From: Allopusillimonas sp008369125
Lineage (GTDB): Bacteria; Pseudomonadota; Gammaproteobacteria; Burkholderiales; Burkholderiaceae_B
NCBI RefSeq assembly: GCF_008369125.1
Contig: NZ_VOAY01000004.1
Span: 434,001-498,000 of the forward strand
Direction of reading: 5' to 3'
DNA: 64,000 nt
Both the position numbers and the translations under genes were made by a program. How positions within the stretch are numbered: position 1 is the first letter of the stretch; every line of letters begins with the position of its first letter. Positions 52,402 through 62,027 of the stretch are shown piece after piece. The notes under the pieces were generated by a model, which searched no databases, was not told where the DNA came from, and was given only the letters and a program-made list of their open reading frames with translations.

Positions 52402-53242
52402 ATCAAGCTGTGCAAATAGCCTATTTTGTCGGCTGCAGATTCTGTCAGACCTGCATTTGGGGGTGGCCGGCATGGCTCATCCTCATACTGACGCAGACAT
52501 AGTTATCCTGGCAGGCGACATCAGCCGACCAGCCCAGGCTATCGCCTGGGCACGCGATTTTGAACAGCCTGTGCTGTATGTGCCCGGAAACCACGAGTTT
52601 TATGGCAGCAATCTTCCTGACACCATCAAACAGCTAAAAGAACTGGCCAGTGGCACGCAGATCCATGTGCTCGACAATGACGAAATCATCTTGGGCGGCG
52701 TTCGCTTCCTGGGCAGCACACTGTGGAGTGGCTTCAATCTTTACGGCTCAGGGCCGCGCCGTGAGCAAGCCATGCAGAAAGCAGTTGAAATGATCCGTGA
52801 TTTTTCTCGTATTGGTTCAAGTGAAAAAGCTGGCACCACGTTAACGCCTCTTGAAGTGGAGCGCGTCTTCGTAAAAAATTGCCAATGGCTTGAAAACAAA
52901 CTATCGCAGCCTCACGCCGGGCCCACTGTGGTCATTACCCATCATGCGCCATCGACGAAAAGCGTGCATCCACGCTTTGAATGCTCGCTGATCAACTGCT
53001 GCTTCGTGTCAGACAGCGACCACCTTATGAGCGCCGACCGCACAGCGCTTTGGATACACGGGCATACGCACGACAGTTTTGACTATACGGTGAACGGCAC
53101 CCGCGTAGTGTGCAACCCTCGTGGCTACGTACGCGACGACACAATAGAAAACGCCACCTTCAACCCCACACTAACGATTGATGTACCACTGCAGGCTGCT
53201 GTTTTATCATCCACAGACAGCAAGGAAGGCGCCAAGGCATAA
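52376..53242 (+). CDS. Calcineurin-like metallophosphoesterase
   Basis: The 288-aa protein has the five metal-binding motifs of the family: ILSDLHLG, LAGDIS, VPGNHEFYG, VITHHAPS and IHGHTHDSFDY. The substrate is unknown. The predicted ATG lies inside the -10 box of the divergent tRNA-Lys promoter, and the first 20 or so residues are not conserved. No better in-frame start is visible, so the N-terminus is uncertain. It is divergent from tRNA-Lys. Confidence 0.85.
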   Translation: MNEYFSAVKSSCANSLFCRLQILSDLHLGVAGMAHPHTDADIVILAGDISRPAQAIAWARDFEQPVLYVPGNHEFYGSNLPDTIKQLKELASGTQIHVLDNDEIILGGVRFLGSTLWSGFNLYGSGPRREQAMQKAVEMIRDFSRIGSSEKAGTTLTPLEVERVFVKNCQWLENKLSQPHAGPTVVITHHAPSTKSVHPRFECSLINCCFVSDSDHLMSADRTALWIHGHTHDSFDYTVNGTRVVCNPRGYVRDDTIENATFNPTLTIDVPLQAAVLSSTDSKEGAKA

Positions 53243-53310
53243 CGTAAACTGCCTCAAACCCCCTGCCACGGCCTTTTCTTAGGCCTGACGCCCCTGCTGC
53301 AATGCCAGCG
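53243..53310. other. Short gap before the 12-bp repeat tract
   Basis: About 70 bp after the metallophosphoesterase stop with no recognisable feature. The GH31 gene is convergent, so no promoter is expected here. Confidence 0.3.
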
Positions 53311-53560
53311 CCTAGAGCGCCTGCTGGGATTGCTGTGAGGGCGTTGTTTTGGAGAGTAATGTGGGAATCGCTGCTGGGATCATTGTAAGGATCGTTGCAG
53401 GGGATCAATGCTGGAATCCCGTAGAGATCGCTGCTAGGATCCCTGCTGGAATCGCTGTAGGGGTCGCTGCAGGAATGAATCGCTGTAGAGGTCGTTTCTA
53501 GGACCGCAGCAGGAACCGCCTTAGCGGTCGCTGCAGGAATGAAGCAGCTGGGGAAGTCGT
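53311..53560. repeat. Degenerate 12-bp tandem repeat tract
   Basis: A run of units close to GGATCGCTGCAG with a period of 12 bp, with occasional 13-bp and longer steps (for example unit starts near 53365, 53377, 53389, 53402, 53414 and 53425). About 18-20 diverged copies fill most of the gap between the metallophosphoesterase gene and the GH31 gene. No frame across it is convincing. Confidence 0.75.
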
Positions 53561-53596
53561 CAGTACTGCGGTAACGACCATGCCCCCAGCACGCGT

Positions 53597-55855
53597 TTAA
53601 CGTGCGCGTGAAATACGCACTTCAGCACCGCGCCGCTTGACCTCAAGCCCCTCGGAAGGCAATATGCGCAGCCCCTCAAGGCCTTTGATATAGCTGGAAC
53701 CCTGCATTTGCATAACGCGAATTTTATTGCGCATGACTACGGGGCTGTGCTCGGGCATGCCGAACATCCATACCTCATCAAGAATACGGGCCGAGTTGAA
53801 GTCCCCCGAGTGCTGTACGGTAGGGCCGAGACACAGCATATGCCCCTCGCGACCAAACAGTGGCAAGGCATCAAGCCCTACTTCGACAGTCCAGGTTGTG
53901 CCGCCCTCGTAACGCCAGCCAGTGTTCAGATCCCACCATGCGTCGCCGGCAGGCAGATATACCTGCACCTTGTTACCGGGCTGAACCACTGGTGCCACCA
54001 ACAAAGCAGGCCCAAGCATATATTGCGTATCCCACTGCTGGGCTACGTAGTCAGTTGGGAACGCAAGCGCCATTGAACGCTGCACAGGCTGACCCGTGCG
54101 TACAGCCTCTTCGATAATGCCCAGTACATAAGGCACCAGACGATATCGCCATTGCAGCCAGTGGCGCACCAGCTCTTGCGTGGCTTCGTCAAAGCTGGAT
54201 GGCAACAAGCCTGGCAGGGCTTGAAAACTGAAGTTTCCTGAAAAGACACACATGGCAAGCCAACGCACGTATAGCTCTGGCGTCATGTCATCAGTGGGAT
54301 GAACCGCAGAACCCAAGGCATGCATCTGTACAGGCACGCTGCTGTTACCCAGCGAGAGCGCCGTGCGCAACGTGTGCTCCATGGCCTGCCAGTTATTGCC
54401 GGTACGCGGCCCCGTTTGCCACGCGAAGCGCTGAACGGAAGGGAAAAGGTCGGCACTGCAGACCACGCCCTCTTGCGGCGTTTTGTGGCCCGCGACGGCA
54501 TCAAACAATGCCTGACGTACCAGCATGGGATAAAGCGTGCGCAGCAGCGCGCCGCTCTCACCCCCGCGGGCAGTTATGTCGTCAGGTATATCGAATTGCG
54601 CGTTGCAGGAAGGTGCCACCAGACCATCTTCAAAACTCTGACGCTGGCGCTCAACCCACAGCTTATAGACATCTTTGTGAGTGAGGTCGAGCAGACCAAA
54701 CGGCCTGCCGCCCGTGGCCTCAATGCCTGGCAACACCAGCGCCTCGCTGTCGTCATTTATGAGCAGCCAACCCCGGTCTTCCCAGTCGGAAAACAAATCG
54801 GTGTCTGCAAGTACGCCCGGAAACGTAGGCCCAGCCAGCTGCAGAGTGGCTTCTTCACAACGGCCCGCGAGCTCGCGCATGTCAGTGATGCGTGAAGCAT
54901 CCCACTCAAAAGCCGGCTTGTCGGTCTGGAAACCATTGAGCGCAGGCGGAGCAAGATTGACAACATCAAGCCCCCATTGCTGGGCGCGGAAGTTTTGTGC
55001 GACCTGAAGAATCTCATCAACCGACTGGCCGCTGGCCTGATCGAGCCAAACCCCCATGAGCGGCAGGCCAGGCTGACCTGCACGGCCAGTGAGCGCCGTG
55101 TACTGGTTGATGATTTCGGCAGGCTCACCGATAAATATAAACAGATCGAAGATTTCGTCATGCAGCGTAAGCTGATACTGACCGGCATCGGTCGCACCGA
55201 AATCGTGCTCGACGCGCGAGAGCGTGTTCAGATACAACCCCCAGCCACGCGTGCTCCAGACTAACGGCAATGCCCGTGCGGCAGCGTCATCAGTAACAAG
55301 ATGCGAACCATTGCGATCGAGCTGACCTGGGCACTCACCCGCGCCATAAAGCAGATCGTCGCCATCGAGCTCTGCACAGAACTGCCAGATAGGTGTGTCA
55401 CCCTCGGCAAGCCCCAACGTAGCCCCATCGACGGTAGAAAACACCAGATCGTCGTTGCGCCATACTGAGATATGCATGGAAGAACGGGTAAGTTCGAGCG
55501 CAATATCGCCTTGCTCAATGCGCCATCCCTCGTGAGACAGGTCGGTTACCGAGCTGACGGCAAGCTCGCCAACGGCTTCTTCGCGTGCCAGAAGCATTTG
55601 CGCCCTGGCTCTGGCGCGAGCATTGGCCTTTTCGGGCAAGAGTTCATCAGGCTTTGCACAACGAACCCGGTAGACCCCCGGAGCATGCGCTTCAATTTGA
55701 AGCTGCAGCCCGACATTGCCCGCAAAAAATTCGGCGCGCATCGATTTGGATGACAGGAAGTCCAGGTCGGCAAGTTGCGTCACGTGTTCAAGATTAGACT
55801 TGGGCGGCACAGCGCAATCCTCTGGGCTTTCGCCCGTAAAGCATTCAAAAGCCAT
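53597..55855 (-). CDS. Glycoside hydrolase family 31-like protein, catalytic motifs degenerate
   Basis: The 752-aa protein follows the GH31 layout: an N-terminal beta domain, GAGECPGQLDRNG, then a TIM-barrel part with VYKLWVERQRQSFEDG, LRTLYPMLVRQALFDAVAG and LRTALSLGNSSVP, and a C-terminal beta part (YMLGPALLVAPVVQPGNKVQVYLP). GH31 enzymes use an Asp nucleophile and an Asp acid/base. Here the nucleophile region reads SCNAQFDIPDD (D422 possible), WSGD is replaced by QTGP near 479-483, and HDIGG by HALGS at 512-516. It may be inactive or altered in function. No signal peptide is seen. Confidence 0.75.
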   Translation of the reverse strand: MAFECFTGESPEDCAVPPKSNLEHVTQLADLDFLSSKSMRAEFFAGNVGLQLQIEAHAPGVYRVRCAKPDELLPEKANARARARAQMLLAREEAVGELAVSSVTDLSHEGWRIEQGDIALELTRSSMHISVWRNDDLVFSTVDGATLGLAEGDTPIWQFCAELDGDDLLYGAGECPGQLDRNGSHLVTDDAAARALPLVWSTRGWGLYLNTLSRVEHDFGATDAGQYQLTLHDEIFDLFIFIGEPAEIINQYTALTGRAGQPGLPLMGVWLDQASGQSVDEILQVAQNFRAQQWGLDVVNLAPPALNGFQTDKPAFEWDASRITDMRELAGRCEEATLQLAGPTFPGVLADTDLFSDWEDRGWLLINDDSEALVLPGIEATGGRPFGLLDLTHKDVYKLWVERQRQSFEDGLVAPSCNAQFDIPDDITARGGESGALLRTLYPMLVRQALFDAVAGHKTPQEGVVCSADLFPSVQRFAWQTGPRTGNNWQAMEHTLRTALSLGNSSVPVQMHALGSAVHPTDDMTPELYVRWLAMCVFSGNFSFQALPGLLPSSFDEATQELVRHWLQWRYRLVPYVLGIIEEAVRTGQPVQRSMALAFPTDYVAQQWDTQYMLGPALLVAPVVQPGNKVQVYLPAGDAWWDLNTGWRYEGGTTWTVEVGLDALPLFGREGHMLCLGPTVQHSGDFNSARILDEVWMFGMPEHSPVVMRNKIRVMQMQGSSYIKGLEGLRILPSEGLEVKRRGAEVRISRAR

Positions 55856-55971
55856 TATTTTGACGGATTTGAGCTATAAAATAAAATCGACAGTATTCAT
55901 GCGCCTTTCAAAACGCCTGAAAACTGCCCCGAACAGGAATAGACCTGCAAATTGAATTACAGTAAAGCCTG

Positions 55972-57933
55972 CTAGCGTGGCGAAATTCGGTGCAAAAGCT
56001 CTCGTTCCAGCGGCACAGGCTCATTGCCCAGGCGTGCGGCAATAATATCGCCTGCCAGCGCCGCCCAGCTCAACCCCCGCGAGCCATACGCGCAAGTTAG
56101 CCACAGGCCGGTCTCCCCCCGTACATCATCCACCATCCCCCGCCGCTGTGCAACATCTTGCACACTTTGAGGTAAAACATTGCACGCCTTGCCAACAACT
56201 GGCAGGCGGTCAGAGAGCATTGCACGCCAGCCAGCCCAGCCGTCCAGCACACCCGGCATGACCCCCGACGGCGGAAAAGCCTGATTTAGCAAAGCGGCCT
56301 GCCTTGCCATCACCTCACGATGCCCCTGCTCGGTAATGGCACTGGCGACGGCACGAGGTTCATACGTACTGCCGGCCACATAACGCCCCTGAACTGACGG
56401 CAGACCATAACCTGCACCCGCCACAATCGCGCTCAGTGCGGGCGCATCATCGGCTGGCAGGTAGCTAACCTGGCCTGCCATGGACAACATGGCCGAAAGC
56501 AGCGGCGGGACTGTCTGCCCCGGAATCGAGGAAAACAAACTCGGTACCGCCCGAGCATTGGCCAGCACCACCTGAGAGGTACGCATCAGGAACCTGTGTT
56601 GCGTATCAAACAGCTGCCACATGCCACACGCGTCGCGGCGCAGCGCACCGACCGCGCGCGCTTCGCACCGTATGCCTGGCTGACTGAACAAGGCCTCAAG
56701 CAAGAGCTCAGGCCTCACAACCTGGCCCTGCTCAAACCAGAGCCCCCCGGCGTCCAGTGACACTCCTACTCTATCAGATGCCTCTTGGGCATCGAGCCAG
56801 CGGACCCAATCGGGAGGAAACTTTAAAAATGCGAGCGCTTTGTAACACGTGGTCACGTCTTCGGGTGCTCGCATAATATCAAGTGTGCCGCAGACCTTGG
56901 GACGAGCTCCCAACCCCAAGCCTTGCCATCGTTGCAGCGCGCGCAGGCAGCCAGCGCGACTCAGTCGCGCCCGAAAATCGTCATCACCACTGATGAGAGG
57001 GGTAAGCCCCGCAGCCAAATGGCCCAGGTGGCTGGCCCCCAGGCCTTGCGCGAAGACGGGGTCAAAGACGGTCACTTCGTGCCCACGCAGGGCGAGCGCC
57101 TGCGCCACCCCCGCCCCTGCCAGGCCACCCCCGATGATCGTTACGGGGTCAAGCACACGCCGACCACCTGCCGGACGTCGTATTTCGGGCCTGAGCACCG
57201 CAAGCGTCATTTCACGCTTACCGCCAAAGCCTGCCACTTTTTTGACCAGAAAGCCAGCATTGGCAAGGTCACGCCTTACCTGCCCCGCGCAACACCATGT
57301 GGCGACCGTTGCGTCTTTATTCGCCATGCGCACCATCTGCCCGAACAAAGCGGGCGACCACATATCGGGATTGAGACGGGGCGCAAAACCATCGAGAAAA
57401 AATGCGTCTACACGGGCCGACACTTGACGGGCCAGGCGCTGGATGGGCCCGAATGCCAGCGTGAGCGTAACTGCCCCACCCTCGAACTCTAGCCTGTGCA
57501 TACCGGGCAGCAGCGGAGGCCAGGCTTCGGCTAGTTGCGCGGCCAGCTTGCGCTCGGGCCCATCAAGATACGTCAGCAGAAAGCCGCTCATATCAGCGCG
57601 TGAAAAAGGATACGCCTCAAACGACACCATGTGCAGCCGCGCAGGGCGGGCTGGGTCATTACGCCATGCATGCCACAGCATCAGAAAATTATGGCCCAAG
57701 CCAAAACCCGCCTCGCAGACGGTAAAGGTGGATTTTCCGCGCCAACGCTCTGGCAGGTTATTGCCTACGAGAAAGACATTGCGCGCTTCATCCAGTGCCC
57801 CGGCGCGCGCATGGTACACATCGCCAAACCTGGTGCTGAACGGAACCCCATTTTCATTAAACGACAGGGTGGCCGGAATGAGCGGCTGATAGGAGCGAGG
57901 CATAAACCTTTGAAACCCAAACTGAATAGTCAT
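55972..57933 (-). CDS. mnmC: Bifunctional tRNA 5-methylaminomethyl-2-thiouridine biosynthesis protein MnmC
   Basis: MnmC finishes the mnm5s2U modification at tRNA wobble U34. The 653-aa protein has an N-terminal methyltransferase domain (FTVCEAGFGLGHNFLMLWHAW, and FFLDGFAPRLNPDMWSPALF) and a C-terminal FAD-dependent oxidase (VTIIGGGLAGAGVAQALALRGHEVTVFD, then GLWLTCAYGSRGLSWAALAGDIIAARL). The ATG at 57933 gives MTIQFGFQRFMPRSYQPL. It is divergent from the suhB-like gene. Confidence 0.95.
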   Translation of the reverse strand: MTIQFGFQRFMPRSYQPLIPATLSFNENGVPFSTRFGDVYHARAGALDEARNVFLVGNNLPERWRGKSTFTVCEAGFGLGHNFLMLWHAWRNDPARPARLHMVSFEAYPFSRADMSGFLLTYLDGPERKLAAQLAEAWPPLLPGMHRLEFEGGAVTLTLAFGPIQRLARQVSARVDAFFLDGFAPRLNPDMWSPALFGQMVRMANKDATVATWCCAGQVRRDLANAGFLVKKVAGFGGKREMTLAVLRPEIRRPAGGRRVLDPVTIIGGGLAGAGVAQALALRGHEVTVFDPVFAQGLGASHLGHLAAGLTPLISGDDDFRARLSRAGCLRALQRWQGLGLGARPKVCGTLDIMRAPEDVTTCYKALAFLKFPPDWVRWLDAQEASDRVGVSLDAGGLWFEQGQVVRPELLLEALFSQPGIRCEARAVGALRRDACGMWQLFDTQHRFLMRTSQVVLANARAVPSLFSSIPGQTVPPLLSAMLSMAGQVSYLPADDAPALSAIVAGAGYGLPSVQGRYVAGSTYEPRAVASAITEQGHREVMARQAALLNQAFPPSGVMPGVLDGWAGWRAMLSDRLPVVGKACNVLPQSVQDVAQRRGMVDDVRGETGLWLTCAYGSRGLSWAALAGDIIAARLGNEPVPLERELLHRISPR

Positions 57934-57996
57934 CACGTACAATGCGTGGTGTGATTGAGCGCGCAGTGCTCATGTCGACAAAGGGCCTTAAACACG

Positions 57997-58845
57997 ATGC
58001 AACCAACCCGTCTTCCTCTCAGCGACTGTCTGGACGCCGCCGTTACGGCCGCGCACGCCGCTGCGGCCATTTTACAGGCGTACTCGCATAATCGGGCAGA
58101 TCTGGTTATCGACACCAAAATGCGCAATGATCTAGTCTCGCAGGCTGACCGCGAATCTGAAAACGCCGTCATCGAAATATTGCGCCAGCGCACGCCCGAC
58201 TATGGCATCGTAGCCGAAGAGAGCGGTGGGCAGACAGCAGGCCTGGCGAGCTGGTATATCGACCCGCTTGATGGCACCACCAACTTCTTGCATGGCATTC
58301 CGCAATATGCAGTGTCCATTGCATTGATTGCGCATGCAGGCACCCTGGTCGATGGCGACAAGCCTCTTGAGCGCGACACACCCGTCATAGGGGTAGTGTA
58401 CGACCCCAACCGCGAAGAGCTTTTCACAGCAATGTACGGCGTAGGTGCGTGGCTTAATGAACACCGCATCACGGTATCAAACGCAAGTTCGCTGGCAGAC
58501 TCGGTCGTGGGTACGGGTTTCCCGTTTCGCGATTTCTCGTTTTATGATGAGTACATGCCCACACTGCATCATGCCATACGGCATACACGTGGCGTACGGC
58601 GTCATGGCGCTGCAGCGCTAGATCTTGCCTGGGTAGCCTGCGGCCGATACGACGGCTACTGGGAAATGGGTCTTGCCCCTTGGGACGTTGCTGCTGGCAC
58701 CGTTATTGTGCGCGAGGCGGGTGGCATATGCGAAGACATCCGCCATCAAGACTCATGGCCCATCAAAGGCTATGTCTATGCAGGCAACGAGCACACGGCA
58801 CCGGCTCTTGACGCCATGATCCAGCCTCACATGAAAAAAATCTAA
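57997..58845 (+). CDS. suhB: Inositol-1-monophosphatase family protein (SuhB-like)
   Basis: The 282-aa protein has the IMPase metal-binding motifs: YGIVAEESGG (GEE-type), WYIDPLDGTTNFLHGIPQYAVSIAL (DPLDGT) and YWEMGLAPWDVAAGTVIVREAGG. It hydrolyses inositol-1-phosphate or related compounds, and SuhB in E. coli also acts in rRNA antitermination. The ATG at 57997 is chosen because upstream residues are not family-like. It is slightly longer than E. coli SuhB (267 aa). Confidence 0.9.
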   Translation: MQPTRLPLSDCLDAAVTAAHAAAAILQAYSHNRADLVIDTKMRNDLVSQADRESENAVIEILRQRTPDYGIVAEESGGQTAGLASWYIDPLDGTTNFLHGIPQYAVSIALIAHAGTLVDGDKPLERDTPVIGVVYDPNREELFTAMYGVGAWLNEHRITVSNASSLADSVVGTGFPFRDFSFYDEYMPTLHHAIRHTRGVRRHGAAALDLAWVACGRYDGYWEMGLAPWDVAAGTVIVREAGGICEDIRHQDSWPIKGYVYAGNEHTAPALDAMIQPHMKKI

Positions 58846-58901
58846 AATACCGACTTAGCTCGCCAACGGTTTCACCCTGACAATACATAGGACACTTGGC
58901 C

Positions 58902-60104
58902 ATGAAACTTGCTGAAACTATCGTTGGATGGAAATCCGAAATTGCTGCCATACGCCGCGATATACATGCACACCCCGAACTGGCTTACGAAGAAGTCCGT
59001 ACTGCCGACCTTGTAGCCTCAAAGCTAGAGTCCTGGGGCATCACCGTTCATCGCGGCCTTGGCGTAACAGGGGTGGTGGGCGTAATCGAAGGCAACACCC
59101 AAAATGGTTACGCTCTGGGCTTGCGCGCCGACATGGACGCCCTGCCCATGCAAGAGGCCAACACCTTCGAGCATGCCAGTAAGTTTCCAGGAAAAATGCA
59201 CGCCTGTGGCCACGATGGCCATACCGCCATGCTACTGGCTGCGGCACGCCACCTGGCCCAGCACCGTGATTTCGGCGGCACTGTCTACGTCATATTCCAG
59301 CCTGCCGAAGAAGGCTTCAGCGGTGCAAAGGCCATGATCGACGACGGTTTGTTTACCCGCTTCCCCATGCAGGCCGTTTTCGGCATGCATAACTGGCCTG
59401 GTATGCCGGTAGGCACGTTTGCTCTACGCCCAGGGGCCATGATGGCGTCCAGTAATACGTTCGAGATCCGCATTGAGGGCAAAGGTGCCCATGGCGGTAT
59501 GCCCAACCTGGGCAACGACCCAGTCATGGCCGCCGTGCAGCTGGCACAAGCCCTGCAAACCATTATTTCACGCGAGCTAGACCCACTCGACAATGCCGTT
59601 CTCAGTATCACGCAAATACACAGCGGTTCAGCCGACAACGTCATTCCTAACGAGGCTTTTCTGCGCGGTACAGTACGCACTTTTTCAGAAGCCGTGCTCG
59701 ATCTCATCGAAACGCGTATGCGCGACATCGCCACGCTGAGCTGCCAGGCCATGAAATGTTCAGTCGACTTTGCCTTTCATCGCAAGTACCCCCCCACGCT
59801 CAACGAAGAGGGGGCCACTGCATTTTGCGCCCAGGTCATCGAAAGCATTGTGGGAAAAGAGCATGTCAGACAGTCAATCCGCCCTTCCATGGGCGCCGAA
59901 GACTTTGCGTTCATGCTTCTGGAAAAACCCGGCTGCTATGTATGGATCGGCAACGGGGACGGCGACCATCGCGAAGGTGGTCACGGCCTGGGCCCCTGCA
60001 TGCTGCACAATGGCAGCTACGATTTCAACGATGACCTTATCCCGCTAGGTGCCACGTATTGGGTGGAACTGGCCCGCCAATGGCTGGCAGCACAACCCGC
60101 CTGA
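58902..60104 (+). CDS. M20 family amidohydrolase/aminoacylase
   Basis: The 400-aa metallopeptidase-like enzyme belongs to the M20D (hippurate hydrolase/IAA-amino-acid hydrolase) group. Its features are RRDIHAHPELAYEE, LRADMDALPMQE, HACGHDGHTAMLLAAA, FQPAEEGFSGAKAMIDDG and the late metal ligand HNGSYDFNDD. It would cleave N-acyl amino acids, but the natural substrate is not known. The ATG at 58902 has an AGGA site upstream. Confidence 0.92.
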   Translation: MKLAETIVGWKSEIAAIRRDIHAHPELAYEEVRTADLVASKLESWGITVHRGLGVTGVVGVIEGNTQNGYALGLRADMDALPMQEANTFEHASKFPGKMHACGHDGHTAMLLAAARHLAQHRDFGGTVYVIFQPAEEGFSGAKAMIDDGLFTRFPMQAVFGMHNWPGMPVGTFALRPGAMMASSNTFEIRIEGKGAHGGMPNLGNDPVMAAVQLAQALQTIISRELDPLDNAVLSITQIHSGSADNVIPNEAFLRGTVRTFSEAVLDLIETRMRDIATLSCQAMKCSVDFAFHRKYPPTLNEEGATAFCAQVIESIVGKEHVRQSIRPSMGAEDFAFMLLEKPGCYVWIGNGDGDHREGGHGLGPCMLHNGSYDFNDDLIPLGATYWVELARQWLAAQPA

Positions 60105-60130
60105 GCACCGTAATTTATGGAACTGCGACG

Positions 60131-60538
60131 TTGAATACCGAGAATCACGACACTACATTACCCCCGCCCGAGCGGCGCGCCATACTGCGCGTCATGCCAC
60201 AACCCTCTGATGCCAACCTCCATGGAGATGTCTTTGGCGGGTGGATCATGTCGCAAGTTGATATCGCCGGCTCCATACCGGCCACTCGCCGTGCAGGCGG
60301 GCGCGTCGCCACCATCGCCGTTAACTCATTTACGTTCAAACAGCCCGTATTCGTAGGTGATCTGCTCAGCTTTTATGCCGACATCATCAAAGTAGGCACC
60401 ACTTCAATCACGATTTCCGTTGAAGTGTATGCCGAGCGCCAGCGCATGGAAGCTGAAGTCGTCAAAGTAACCGAGGCTATTCTTACCTACGTCGCGACTG
60501 ACGATCAGCGCAAACGCCGCGCCATTCCACCTGTTTAA
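60131..60538 (+). CDS. Acyl-CoA thioesterase (YciA-like hotdog fold)
   Basis: The protein of about 135 residues is a hotdog-fold thioesterase with MPQPSDANLHGDVFGGWIMSQVDIAGSIPATRRAGGRVATIAVNSFTFKQPVFVGDLL, closely matching the YciA pattern (D in GDVFGGWIM is the catalytic region). It hydrolyses acyl-CoA. The start is uncertain: an in-frame TTG at 60131 gives a normal length, whereas the longer frame from 60059 overlaps the amidohydrolase by 46 bases. Confidence 0.88.
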   Translation: MNTENHDTTLPPPERRAILRVMPQPSDANLHGDVFGGWIMSQVDIAGSIPATRRAGGRVATIAVNSFTFKQPVFVGDLLSFYADIIKVGTTSITISVEVYAERQRMEAEVVKVTEAILTYVATDDQRKRRAIPPV

Positions 60539-60551
60539 AGCAAGGCCACAC

Positions 60552-62027
60552 ATGCCGGATCCCCAGCAACGGGCGGAAAACGTCCCGCTCTCCATTCCGC
60601 GCCGTCTCGAGCCTGAAGATGCACAGCTGGCACTGCAAGAGCTGCAAACCATCCTGAAGCGTCAAGATGTTGTGGAATCGCTCGCCCAGCGTCACGAGTC
60701 CGACGACAAATCGCATCAGCTCGGAGGCCTGCTGCACAAGCAGCACGAAAACGAGATCCGGGCGATTATCAACGATCTGCATCCGGCTGACATTGCCTTC
60801 ATTCTCGAATCGTTGCCGGTGCAGGAGCGACAGGTCGTATGGCAACAGGTCAGTGCCGAACATGACGCCGACGTCCTGCTCGAAGTCGATGACTGGGCCC
60901 GCGAGTCACTCATCGAATCCATGGACCACCAAGATCTGGTGGCCGCCACCGGCACCATGGATGCCGATGAAATCGCTGACCTGGCGGCAGACCTTCCGCC
61001 CGACGTCATTGCCGAAGTACAAAAAGGCCTGACTGAAGGCGAACGCGCGCAGTTACTCGAAGCCATGGGTTACCCCGAAGACACGGTCGGGGCGATCATG
61101 GAATTCGAAATGGTCAGGGTGCGGGAAGATGTATCGCTCGAAGTGGTGCTGCGCTATCTGCGCCGTCTGCAAGAACTGCCCGATCACACTGACCAGATCT
61201 TTGTCGTAGACCGTCAGGACAAGCTTCAGGGCACGCTGCACCTGACATCGCTGCTGGTCAAAGACCCAGAAACACTGGTGTCGTCAGTTATGCTTACCGA
61301 TTACCTGACGCTCAACCCGCTCGACTCCGACGCCGACGCAGCAGGCGCCTTTGAGCGCTACGATCTGGTGTCCGCACCTGTGGTGGACGATCAGGGCCGG
61401 CTGATCGGCCGCGTCACCATTGCCGACGTTGTTGACGTTATCCAGGAAGACTCACAAGAGCAAGCACTGTCGCGTGCAGGTCTGCAAGAAGAAGACATCT
61501 TTGCCCCCCTGTCAGACGCGCTACGCAACCGTGCACCGTGGCTGTTTATCAACCTGTGTACCGCCTCTATTGCATCGCTGGTCGCCTCACGTTTCGAAGG
61601 TACGGTTAGCCACATCGTGATTCTTGCCTTCCTGATGTCCATCGTGGCGGGCATAGGCGGTAATTCGGGCAACCAGACCATGACAATGATTATCCGCGCA
61701 CTCGCTGTGGGGCGCGTAACAGGCTCAAACGCGTGGACACTGGTCAAGCGCGAGCTAATCGTTACCCTGCTGGTTGGCCTGTGCGGCGGTCTTGTCGCCG
61801 CCGCCTTCGCCTGGGCTATCTCTGGGTCAGCAGCTATTGCCGGCGTCATGATGGCGGCCATGGTATGCAACATGCTGATCGGTGCGACGCTGGGTGTTTT
61901 AATACCCATGCTGCGCGACAAGTTTGGCAAAGATCCCGCCATGGGCTCATCGGTACTGCTTACCTTCGCCACCGACTCGCTGGGCTTTTTTATATTTCTG
62001 GGGCTAGCGACGATATTTCTGATTTAA
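60552..62027 (+). CDS. mgtE: Magnesium transporter MgtE
   Basis: MgtE is a magnesium-gated Mg2+ channel in the inner membrane. The 491-aa product has an acidic cytosolic N domain (NDLHPADIAFILESLP), two CBS domains (VRVREDVSLEVVLRYLRR and a second one from MLTDYLTLNPLDSDADAAGA) and a connecting plug helix. Five C-terminal membrane segments follow, with the pore motif AGIGGNSGNQTMTMIIRALA. It begins 13 bases after the thioesterase stop and could be co-transcribed with it. Confidence 0.95.
   Translation: MPDPQQRAENVPLSIPRRLEPEDAQLALQELQTILKRQDVVESLAQRHESDDKSHQLGGLLHKQHENEIRAIINDLHPADIAFILESLPVQERQVVWQQVSAEHDADVLLEVDDWARESLIESMDHQDLVAATGTMDADEIADLAADLPPDVIAEVQKGLTEGERAQLLEAMGYPEDTVGAIMEFEMVRVREDVSLEVVLRYLRRLQELPDHTDQIFVVDRQDKLQGTLHLTSLLVKDPETLVSSVMLTDYLTLNPLDSDADAAGAFERYDLVSAPVVDDQGRLIGRVTIADVVDVIQEDSQEQALSRAGLQEEDIFAPLSDALRNRAPWLFINLCTASIASLVASRFEGTVSHIVILAFLMSIVAGIGGNSGNQTMTMIIRALAVGRVTGSNAWTLVKRELIVTLLVGLCGGLVAAAFAWAISGSAAIAGVMMAAMVCNMLIGATLGVLIPMLRDKFGKDPAMGSSVLLTFATDSLGFFIFLGLATIFLI

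Noticed and set aside
53311..53560. Coding repeat protein
   Set aside because: Although the 12-bp period fits codons, no frame has a start and ribosome binding site and frames are broken by 13-bp steps.
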